From Arachidicoccus ginsenosidivorans (lineage in GTDB: Bacteria > Bacteroidota > Bacteroidia > Chitinophagales > Chitinophagaceae), in assembly GCF_007971385.1 (NCBI RefSeq), contig NZ_CP042434.1, positions 4,216,001 to 4,280,000 of the forward strand: a DNA stretch of 64,000 nt, written 5' to 3'. Below are positions 54,668 to 62,015 of this stretch, in pieces (within the stretch, counting starts at the first letter, position 1; the number at the start of each line of letters is the position of its first letter). The position numbers and the translations under genes are program-made. Under the pieces are notes generated by a model, which was not told the DNA's origin, did not search any database, and saw only the letters and a program-made list of their open reading frames with translations.

Positions 54668-56707
54668 TTAAGGTTCTACCCAGACGCCTCCTTCTTTTAA
54701 AAGATTAATGAGTTCGCCTACGGCGATCTCACTATCTATATTTCTTTTAACAACTTCTTTGCCTTTATATAAGGTGATTTTGCCCACGCCGGAGCCGACA
54801 TAGCCAAAATCTGCGTCTGCCATTTCTCCCGGTCCGTTCACGATACAACCCATAATGGCGATTTTTACGCCTTTCAGGTGGTTGGTAACCGCCCGGATTT
54901 TAGCCGTTGTTTCCTGCAGATCAAATAAGGTTCTGCCACAACTGGGGCAGGAAATATATTCGGTTTTTGATATCCTCGTTCTGGAAGCCTGCAGGATACT
55001 AAATGCAGTGGCATTTAAAAATTGCTCTACATTCGTATTTTGCTGATAATTCCTGCCAGCTGCGGCCTGAAAATTGCCTGCCAGTGCTTTATAGGCAGTT
55101 GTTTTTAGGTGAAAGAAGACCCCATCTCCCATCCCATCAACAAGCAGACCGCCAGCTTCTGTAGAAAAATGGATCAAATGTTCATCTGCGGTATTCCAGT
55201 TACTGGCAACACTGATAATGACAGGGTTTTTAACTTGCTGGGTTTCTAAATGGATAATAAAACGCCTAATGGCCTGCAAGGCGTTTTTTCGGTTACTGCT
55301 TAAAATGAGTACTACTGTAGGATCTGCAGCCAGTTGATTTAATTGCTCCTTGGTTATATCGGTCTGGGTGTCGCTATACACCTGAATATGGACAAAATTG
55401 ATTTTACCTTTCTGATCTTTGCCTGCGAGGTAAGTGGTGGTATCAAACAAAGGACAGAACTGCTCTTTATGTTCCTGCAAATCAAAAGCAGGTGGATAAA
55501 CCACGGCCCTTAAGGTGCCTGGTAGTTGAAAATCAATATTTTGATAGCCAATGAAAATGTAATCTGCGGCCCTGTCACTTATAAACCATTTGTCCAGCTT
55601 CTCATTATACTGATAACCTACCTGCAGCAGATCGCCTGGCGTAATATGATTGAGTTTGCTCAAATCGGCAATCACTACCGGTACATGCGCGCTGCCAATA
55701 TTGCTGATTTGATTGGTCTCACGGCGTTTGTATTCAAAAGGAGAATAAGGCAGATGATCTGTGGTGATAGCCGGCACAGCAAAATCAGGCTCTTTTTCTA
55801 ATATCTCCTTGTTTTTGTCCAGAGTAAAATCATATCTTTTTACCAGGTCATAACAAACGGGTATCTCCAGTTCCGCATCTTCAGTCAGTGATACCCGGAC
55901 GGTATCACCAATGCCGTCTTCCAGCAGAGCGCCAATGCCGACCGCGGATTTAATACGGCCATCTTCTCCATCTCCGGCCTCTGTTACACCGAGATGCAGT
56001 GGGTATAATTCCCCGAACTCTGCATCCATTTGCTGGATAAGCAGCCGGTAGGCTTCTACCATGACGTGGGTATTGGAGGCTTTCATGGAAAGGACGATAT
56101 TGTGATAATCCTCATCTCTACAGATCCTTAAAAATTCCATGGCACTTTCTACCATGCCCATAGTGGTATCCCCATAACGGCTCATAATACGGTCTCCCAG
56201 ACTGCCATGATTGGTGCCTATGCGCATGGCAGTGCCATGCGCTTTGCAGATCCGTACCAAAGGGGTAAACCTTGTTCTAATGCGATCCAGTTCCTCATTA
56301 TAAGCGCTGTCTGTATAATCAATCTGCTCGAACTTCTTCTTATCCACATAGTTACCTGGATTGACACGTACTTTTTCTACGATTTTAGCGGCAATTTCTG
56401 CGGCATTTGGGGTAAAATGTATATCTGCGACCAGTGGGGTATTATAACCTTTATCGCGAAGGGCCTTTTTGATATTGGCCAGGTTTTCGGCTTCTTTTTT
56501 AGAAGGTGCGGTAATACGAATAAGTTCGGCACCCGCTTCAATACAACGGATAGATTCCGCCACGGTAGCCGCTGTGTCCATGGTATCGGTCGTTGTCATG
56601 GTCTGCAGGCGGATAGGATGATCCGCCCCTAGTAATAGATCTCCTACTTTGACCTCACGGGTCTTCAGTCTTTTATAGGAACTAAGTGAGTGACAGTAAA
56701 ATTGCAT
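54668..56707 (-). CDS. ispG: 4-hydroxy-3-methylbut-2-en-1-yl diphosphate synthase (IspG/GcpE), long form
   Basis: Iron-sulfur enzyme of the MEP isoprenoid pathway. The N-terminal TIM-barrel has VGDLLLGADHPIRLQTMTTTDTMDT and PLVADIHFTPNAA, RVNPGNY, RIGTNHGSLGDRIM. The C-terminal Fe-S domain has SCPSCGRTLFDL with two cysteines, then MGCIVNGPGEMADADFGYVGSG with the third cysteine and the catalytic glutamate. Between them an extra ~250-residue domain (about 300-560) is present, the long form typical of Bacteroidota, Chlamydia and plants. I start at the ATG at 56707 because a TATCTTTG promoter box (56712-56719) overlaps the earlier ATG. Confidence 0.95.
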   Translation of the reverse strand: MQFYCHSLSSYKRLKTREVKVGDLLLGADHPIRLQTMTTTDTMDTAATVAESIRCIEAGAELIRITAPSKKEAENLANIKKALRDKGYNTPLVADIHFTPNAAEIAAKIVEKVRVNPGNYVDKKKFEQIDYTDSAYNEELDRIRTRFTPLVRICKAHGTAMRIGTNHGSLGDRIMSRYGDTTMGMVESAMEFLRICRDEDYHNIVLSMKASNTHVMVEAYRLLIQQMDAEFGELYPLHLGVTEAGDGEDGRIKSAVGIGALLEDGIGDTVRVSLTEDAELEIPVCYDLVKRYDFTLDKNKEILEKEPDFAVPAITTDHLPYSPFEYKRRETNQISNIGSAHVPVVIADLSKLNHITPGDLLQVGYQYNEKLDKWFISDRAADYIFIGYQNIDFQLPGTLRAVVYPPAFDLQEHKEQFCPLFDTTTYLAGKDQKGKINFVHIQVYSDTQTDITKEQLNQLAADPTVVLILSSNRKNALQAIRRFIIHLETQQVKNPVIISVASNWNTADEHLIHFSTEAGGLLVDGMGDGVFFHLKTTAYKALAGNFQAAAGRNYQQNTNVEQFLNATAFSILQASRTRISKTEYISCPSCGRTLFDLQETTAKIRAVTNHLKGVKIAIMGCIVNGPGEMADADFGYVGSGVGKITLYKGKEVVKRNIDSEIAVGELINLLKEGGVWVEP

Positions 56708-56711
56708 AAGG

Positions 56712-56719
56712 CAAAGATA
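56712..56719 (-). promoter_or_regulatory. ispG -7 box (TATCTTTG)
   Basis: TATCTTTG on the - strand ends 4 bases before the chosen ispG ATG, again implying a leaderless message and fixing the start codon choice. Confidence 0.5.
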
Positions 56720-56771
56720 CAGCAAGATTAGACATTCTGATAATGCAAAAATGGGAAGCTTTGAGATTAAA

Positions 56772-57323
56772 TTATTTTTTAATATAATGTTTGCGCACCA
56801 CTCTTGCTTTGCGGATCAGTCTTCCTCTTTTATCTTTAAACAACACGACATCGAAAAGTAAGGTCAACAGCAGCGCTATCAGACAACCAATAATCACGCA
56901 AATCATTCTTTCCAGGGCCATATGCCAGGAAGCGTTTTCCTGCTCGTATAGTAAAACAATAACAACGGCTGCCAGCGCAGAGCGTGTAGTGGACTGAATG
57001 TTGAGTAAGGTAGCAATCCCGATAGTAGCCACTACCCCTAGTCCCATAATAAAAAGATTGGGGAAATGAATCAGAAATAAGACCATACCTACGGAAGAAC
57101 CCAAAATATTGGCTTTCATTCGGTCGTAAGCCACTTTTTTAGCGTCCTTATCATCTGGCGAGAAAGCTAATAACACGGATATTACGCTCCAGAAGAACTG
57201 GTGCTGTGGAAATGTTACATATATTGTATAGGTAATAAACAGACCGATCAGGCACTTAGTGATATAAATCAGAAAGTTGACCTCTAAAAACCGGTTAAAT
57301 GCTATTTTCCTTTTCTTTCTCAA
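56772..57323 (-). CDS. FUSC-like inner-membrane protein
   Basis: 183 residues with about five transmembrane helices (FLIYITKCLIGLFITYTIYVTF; FFWSVISVLLAF; LGSSVGMVLFLIHFPNLFIMGLGVVATIGIATLL; SALAAVVIVLLYEQ; ERMICVIIGCLIALLLTLLF) and a basic C-terminal tail. The pattern SVISVLLAFSPDDKDAKKVAYDRMKANILGSSVG matches half of the FUSC/aromatic-acid exporter fold. Too short to be a full exporter; a dimer is possible. Promoter box TATCTTTG at 57364-57371. Single gene, function unknown. Confidence 0.7.
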   Translation of the reverse strand: MRKKRKIAFNRFLEVNFLIYITKCLIGLFITYTIYVTFPQHQFFWSVISVLLAFSPDDKDAKKVAYDRMKANILGSSVGMVLFLIHFPNLFIMGLGVVATIGIATLLNIQSTTRSALAAVVIVLLYEQENASWHMALERMICVIIGCLIALLLTLLFDVVLFKDKRGRLIRKARVVRKHYIKK

Positions 57324-57363
57324 GGGGCAAAGGGTTGTTTGCTAGGTAAATATTATGCTGCTG

Positions 57364-57371
57364 CAAAGATA
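57364..57371 (-). promoter_or_regulatory. -7 box (TATCTTTG) of the FUSC-like gene
   Basis: TATCTTTG on the - strand, 40 bases upstream of the ATG at 57323, fits TAnnTTTG. No -33 element checked beyond doubt. Confidence 0.35.
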
Positions 57372-57463
57372 CAAAAAGGAAAGTTCAGGGAGGCCTACAA
57401 CATTTTATGGTTTAATAGGTGATTATGGCAGCATTGTCCTTACCACAAGTAAATGCCAATGGC

Positions 57464-58681
57464 TTATAGGTTTTCTTTTAGTTTTACCTGGATGATGACG
57501 GGATTGCTTTTACGAGATTGAGTTGCAAAATATTTTTTTAAGGCCACTGGGTACTTTGGGTGTTTATCAGTAGTCACACTTTTGGCTTTAAACATTTGCA
57601 AAGAAGAAACTGAGGTATATAAATACTTATTATCCCTGGTTAAGAAATTGGAATTTGCAAAATCGACAAATCCCAAAATATCCGAAACCGGGAGATAATA
57701 ATTTGAACTATCCGGTGAAATTCGCTGGATGCAATATAAATTTTTAGATTGTGTATTATAAAGATAAGTATCTGGGTAAGACATGTGATCAAGCTTAAAG
57801 ACGTAATTGTTTCCAAACTGATAAAAATAAGATATGCCGTAGAATTTATCTTTGTGATTACGTAAATAAGTTATTCGCCGACCGCGCAATAAAGTATCCT
57901 GGTTAAAATTATCGGGTAAAGAATTTGCCAAAGGAAATAAAAATGTGACCTTTTTTGATAACCTGCCATTCGATGAAAGCAGGTACACCGAATAGTCATA
58001 TGGCTGGCAAAATATAGCAGTAGTGTCGTTAGTAGTTTTATAAAAAACAGAATGACTTTCGTAGTAAATGTCATCATTCCTAAATGGTGAATGCTTTGGA
58101 TTATATGGGAAAGCACTTTTAATCAAATTTCTATTTGCATAAAAATTTAATTTAAAGGCCGTTGAATCTGGTAGTTTTTCATAGATGTTATAGTCGAAGT
58201 CTACATTAGTGGAATCATTAAACCAATATCTTTTTAAAGAATTGGGTAAAGCTAAAGTAGATGGATTAGGTAATTCTTTGCCGTCAAAATTATAATAATG
58301 CAAGGTTCGTCTATGCCTAAACATTATTTGCTTTTTCCCTTTAATCACATTAAAAGAATGAATGACATTCCCTAGAAAGGATTGATCACCACCTTTTATT
58401 TTGGTATGAAACTGGCCATTTTTATTAAATAGCAAAATGCTATTGGTATTTCTATCCAATATAATAAAATATTGATCTGTTACTTCCAGCTGATAGATTG
58501 CCCCAAATAGACTTTCTGCAGTTGTTTCCAAAGGTATGTATTTGACTGTTTCATAAATTTTGTCAACTACTGCACCTTGAGCGTAGTCAGGATTAATCCG
58601 AAAAATCTTGTTGTTATTTGTAGACTGTGAAAATACAGCTATTGAAGACAATATGAATATGAAGGTAATGAACTTTCTCAT
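57464..58681 (-). CDS. 6-bladed beta-propeller protein, secreted
   Basis: 405 residues with a cleavable signal peptide (MRKFITFIFILSSIAVFSQ). The start of the mature protein VVDKIYETVKYIPLETTAESLFGAIYQLEVTDQYFIILDRNTNSILLFNKNGQFHTKIK is the pattern of the Bacteroidota 6-bladed beta-propeller family, often encoded near Sus loci. Repeating blades run to about residue 385. Role unknown. It lies on the same strand as the second SusD locus but is separated by an unknown small operon. The upstream gap 58682-59006 is AT-rich, with nothing identifiable. Confidence 0.75.
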   Translation of the reverse strand: MRKFITFIFILSSIAVFSQSTNNNKIFRINPDYAQGAVVDKIYETVKYIPLETTAESLFGAIYQLEVTDQYFIILDRNTNSILLFNKNGQFHTKIKGGDQSFLGNVIHSFNVIKGKKQIMFRHRRTLHYYNFDGKELPNPSTLALPNSLKRYWFNDSTNVDFDYNIYEKLPDSTAFKLNFYANRNLIKSAFPYNPKHSPFRNDDIYYESHSVFYKTTNDTTAIFCQPYDYSVYLLSSNGRLSKKVTFLFPLANSLPDNFNQDTLLRGRRITYLRNHKDKFYGISYFYQFGNNYVFKLDHMSYPDTYLYNTQSKNLYCIQRISPDSSNYYLPVSDILGFVDFANSNFLTRDNKYLYTSVSSLQMFKAKSVTTDKHPKYPVALKKYFATQSRKSNPVIIQVKLKENL

Positions 58682-59006
58682 GTAATGGTACTTTTAAAAA
58701 TGACTTATCGTGTGAATCGGTTTTTGATAATTCAATTATAGATCTCGCCCCCTAAATGATCTGCCTGTTAGAAAAATGTAACTATTTGCTTGAATCAGGG
58801 AAAATTGTTATGGTCAATTCCTATTATATAAAGTTACAATAATTTATTAAAATTTGATATTATTAATAATTATATGAGTCCACAATTTGAATAGTATGTT
58901 CTGTTTTAAAAAATTGACTTCAATCCGCCCATCTTTTATTACTCATAATATAATCCATTGCTATATAGATTTAAAGAAATTACCTATAAATGTTAATATC
59001 TTGGTT

Positions 59007-59814
59007 TTAATTAAACCGTATTTTCCCTAATTGACTCATTATTTTTTTTGTTATTTTTAGCTCGTTTGGCATGTTATAAAAATAATATCCTGTGAAGAAA
59101 TTTCCATTTGTGTTTTCGCATGCAACAACTTTACATTGATTAAACTTCCCTTTAAACAGTTTGTTGAGTTTTATATTATAGATTATTCCCCATTTGCAAT
59201 TAGCATTTATTCTCTTTAATTGAGCGCTGGTTAAAAAAAAGCAGCTTTGCTCTTTTATAGAAACGGTCATTACCATTCATTAAGAACTTTGGATCTTGAG
59301 AATCCTCTATTCTTTTTGGGATATTTCCCTTATCTGGATTCATGTTGATCGAAAAAATGCCGATAATGTAAGTTGAATCTTCTTTTTCAGCATACGTGCA
59401 ATATATTTGTAATCATTCAAAATCGTTCAATGAGGCAATTGGGGAGTAATCACCAAAAATAGTATCTACAATTTTAAAATTTATATCTGTTTTGAAGCCA
59501 TCATAAACATTATAATTGTTCTTAATAAGGTTGTACGCAATAACCTTGGGTTTTTTATTTACCGAAGTATCCCCCCTATTAAGATATTCCTTGTCTTCCA
59601 GAGCGTGTTCTGTTCCATTGATTGCCTACTCAAGCCTTGTTTCACATGTTGGAAATTTCCTTAATGTTTTGATCGTATTTATATCAATATCCTGACTGAA
59701 GGCTTACAAATTTTCGGTCTGTGAAATTGCAGCTATTGAAGGCAATATGAATGATAATGCAATGAAAATTATCCAGAAACAGGTTATTAATTTAATAAAT
59801 GACTTTAGTGGCAT
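59007..59814 (-). pseudogene. Decayed paralogue of the secreted 178-aa protein gene
   Basis: From the ATG at 59814 the frame gives a signal peptide, then a TAA (59704-59706), then AFSQDIDINTIKTLRKFPTC, nearly identical to the start of the protein at 60310-60846, then a TAG (59626-59628), a TGA (59413-59415) and a frameshift near 59260, after which 89 residues remain open to 59007. The stops are substitutions, not homopolymer losses, so this looks truly decayed. It follows the membrane-protein gene by 13 bases, as if a tandem duplication of an operon gene had degenerated. Confidence 0.7.
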
Positions 59815-59827
59815 CGAAATTTAGATT

Positions 59828-60298
59828 TTAAAATGTTTTAGGATTTTGAGCATTGTTAAATAATGATTTTCCCATATAAATATTGTAAGGTATGAGCAAT
59901 AATATCTCGAAAGACAGAATATGAGGCCCATTAAAATGTTCTGCGAATATTGGCAATAAAGTGGCATAGCTCCAAAATATAATACCTAAACTTCCGTCAA
60001 TAAATCCAAGCAAATAGGTATCCTTTTTTCCCAACAAAAGCGAACAAGCGACAATCGCTTTAAAACTGTATAATGTCAGTATAATCAAACCATAACCGCT
60101 GCATAATGATGTGGTATACAATCCATAAATAGTAATATATTTTATTGCAGGTACTAATCCATAAACACTTCCAACTGCATAAATTAAAAATGCAAGATCC
60201 AGAACAATGAAATAAAGGGCGAAAGCTTTAATGTAAAGTGGTAGAGATTTCCATAGGGATGAGTTGTTCCTTTTGAATATGAATTTTAGATATTTCAT
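59828..60298 (-). CDS. Hypothetical four-helix membrane protein
   Basis: 156 residues with about four transmembrane helices (ALYFIVLDLAFLIYAVG; YGLIILTLYSFKAIVACSLLLG; FIDGSLGIIFWSYATLLPIF; ILSFEILLLIPYNIYMG). No family recognised. 11 bases after the 178-residue gene on the same strand, so they are co-transcribed. Confidence 0.6.
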   Translation of the reverse strand: MKYLKFIFKRNNSSLWKSLPLYIKAFALYFIVLDLAFLIYAVGSVYGLVPAIKYITIYGLYTTSLCSGYGLIILTLYSFKAIVACSLLLGKKDTYLLGFIDGSLGIIFWSYATLLPIFAEHFNGPHILSFEILLLIPYNIYMGKSLFNNAQNPKTF

Positions 60299-60309
60299 GC
60301 TAAAGTTTA

Positions 60310-60846
60310 TTAAATAGAAGATACTATTATAGTATGAATATTTGATAGAATGTTATCATAAACTACTTCTTGAGTCGTACGAGAAATAATACAATAGGTA
60401 TAAAATATATGACCTTTGTAATTCCATTTGAGCTTTACAGGAAACATATTTCGGTCATTGAGTTGGTGATGGATAATTTGTTTTTTCCGATTATTAAATT
60501 CAGAGAGAGAATTGCTGACTGAATTATTGGGAGAGGAAATAATAAAATCATTTTTGGCAAGGCTATCGTTATATGGGTAAATTGGAATTAAATCCTTCGC
60601 ACTAACTGGGCATGCAATTAATGAATCTAAATTAAGGTTTTTCATTAATTTATACTGAATTAGTTCAAGACCTTGTTTGATTATTATAGCGTGACCTGGT
60701 CCATTGATTACATACCCAAGCCTTGATTCCCATGTTGGAAATTTCCTTAATGTTTTGGTCGTATTTATATCAATGTGCTGACTGAAGGCTTGCAAATTTG
60801 CCAAAAACATAAAAATAATTATAAACTGGGTCGCAAGTTTTTTCAT
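60310..60846 (-). CDS. Hypothetical secreted protein
   Basis: 178 residues with a signal peptide ending LQAFSQ. The mature part starts HIDINTTKTLRKFPTWESRLGYVINGPGHA. No catalytic motif or family recognised. A degenerate copy of the gene lies downstream at 59007-59814, so the family has been duplicated here. Separated from the DUF1735 gene by a terminator hairpin, thus its own operon. Confidence 0.6.
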   Translation of the reverse strand: MKKLATQFIIIFMFLANLQAFSQHIDINTTKTLRKFPTWESRLGYVINGPGHAIIIKQGLELIQYKLMKNLNLDSLIACPVSAKDLIPIYPYNDSLAKNDFIISSPNNSVSNSLSEFNNRKKQIIHHQLNDRNMFPVKLKWNYKGHIFYTYCIISRTTQEVVYDNILSNIHTIIVSSI

Positions 60847-60863
60847 TTGTCTATTTTAAAGAA

Positions 60864-60896
60864 AAGCCCCGATGAATAAAATTGACATCGGGGCTT
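60864..60896 (-). terminator. Terminator of the second Sus operon
   Basis: 11-bp perfect GC-rich stem (60864-60874 with 60886-60896), 11-base loop, followed by T residues on the - strand, 47 bases after the DUF1735 gene stop. Confidence 0.7.
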
Positions 60897-60942
60897 CAGT
60901 TGTTTGTCTCCTTAAATGGGAAGACGGCCGTCTCTTATTTAA

Positions 60943-61926
60943 TTACCACTGAATCGCCTGATCTTCATCTGGTATCTGGGTATTGATTTTTCTTTCCATA
61001 ATCAGAGAACCTCTGATTGTGTAATCAACGGATGCGCCGGCGACAGAAGTATAATCGGTATAATTATAATCAATATTGCTGATGGTTACATATCTATGGA
61101 CTAAATATGGTTGTAATTCATCTGGAATTTCCTCTACTGAATAGTTAATTGTTTTGTTTACTTGCAAATTCATCAATGGATTATCAGAAGTAAGTGTTAC
61201 TTCCCTTTTCTCGGTATCAAAGTGGGCGATTATCTTATAATTACGCCTGTCGGATTTATTTTCGTCCACTGTACCGGCATAGAAAAAGATGGTGTTATCG
61301 TCTACTACATAAGTTGTAATAATGCTTTTAACGATAGCAGCCCCATCTTCTTCCCCTTTCAGGTACACTTTAAGGGCAGTTCCGCTATAATCACCAGAAA
61401 AATCATTGAAAGGTACAATTCTTAACAATGCCTTGGAGAAGTTTCTTCTTGGGTTTGGAGTATATTCATTTGAAGTTGATGGCTCAATAGTCAAAGGAAG
61501 AATCCATTTATCCACCAAATCAATATTACTTAATGTAAAACCTATGTTGATAGTATTCGTATTTGATCCTTTAGGAATGGAAACCGTATCAGGAATTTTA
61601 AAATATTGATCGGTTAATTCTTTATAATAAAGATCCGTTCTATTTTGAAAATTGGCATCATTGAATACTTTGAGCGTATCTGGATCCACGCCTAAATGCA
61701 CCATCAGGTTTTTCTTATTGTCAGTCGTACCACTGACGATAACGGGTAATTGGTAGTCGACCATGCCGTCAGGTTTGTACCGGACGTGTATGGGGGTAAC
61801 TCCATCTCCATTTAACGGAGCTTTAAAGGAAACATATTGTTTAAATTGCTCATCTGTCCATTCTTTATTACAGGCCATTGACCCAATACATAAAAGAATG
61901 GTAATTAATGCAGCTATCTTTTTCAT
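60943..61926 (-). CDS. DUF1735/DUF4361-type surface lipoprotein of a Sus locus
   Basis: 327 residues. Lipoprotein signal peptide with lipobox GSMAC (Cys19). The N-terminal half (YVSFKAPLNGDGVTPIHVRYKPDG...YQLPVIVSGTT, VHLGVDPDTLKVFNDANF) is the DUF1735 beta-sandwich, and the second half (NDFSGDYSGTALKVYL ... ISNIDYNYTDY ... GSLIMERKI) the lipocalin-like DUF4361-type domain. Such proteins are encoded behind SusC/SusD and probably bind glycan at the surface. 89 bases after the SusD gene. Confidence 0.8.
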   Translation of the reverse strand: MKKIAALITILLCIGSMACNKEWTDEQFKQYVSFKAPLNGDGVTPIHVRYKPDGMVDYQLPVIVSGTTDNKKNLMVHLGVDPDTLKVFNDANFQNRTDLYYKELTDQYFKIPDTVSIPKGSNTNTINIGFTLSNIDLVDKWILPLTIEPSTSNEYTPNPRRNFSKALLRIVPFNDFSGDYSGTALKVYLKGEEDGAAIVKSIITTYVVDDNTIFFYAGTVDENKSDRRNYKIIAHFDTEKREVTLTSDNPLMNLQVNKTINYSVEEIPDELQPYLVHRYVTISNIDYNYTDYTSVAGASVDYTIRGSLIMERKINTQIPDEDQAIQW

Positions 61927-62015
61927 GCGTATTTCTTTTTAATTGTCGAATGTGACTTTATCTGTTTGATTTTCTATTTGAGAAAAGAAGGCAGATTCAG
62001 TTGCATTTATTAGTA

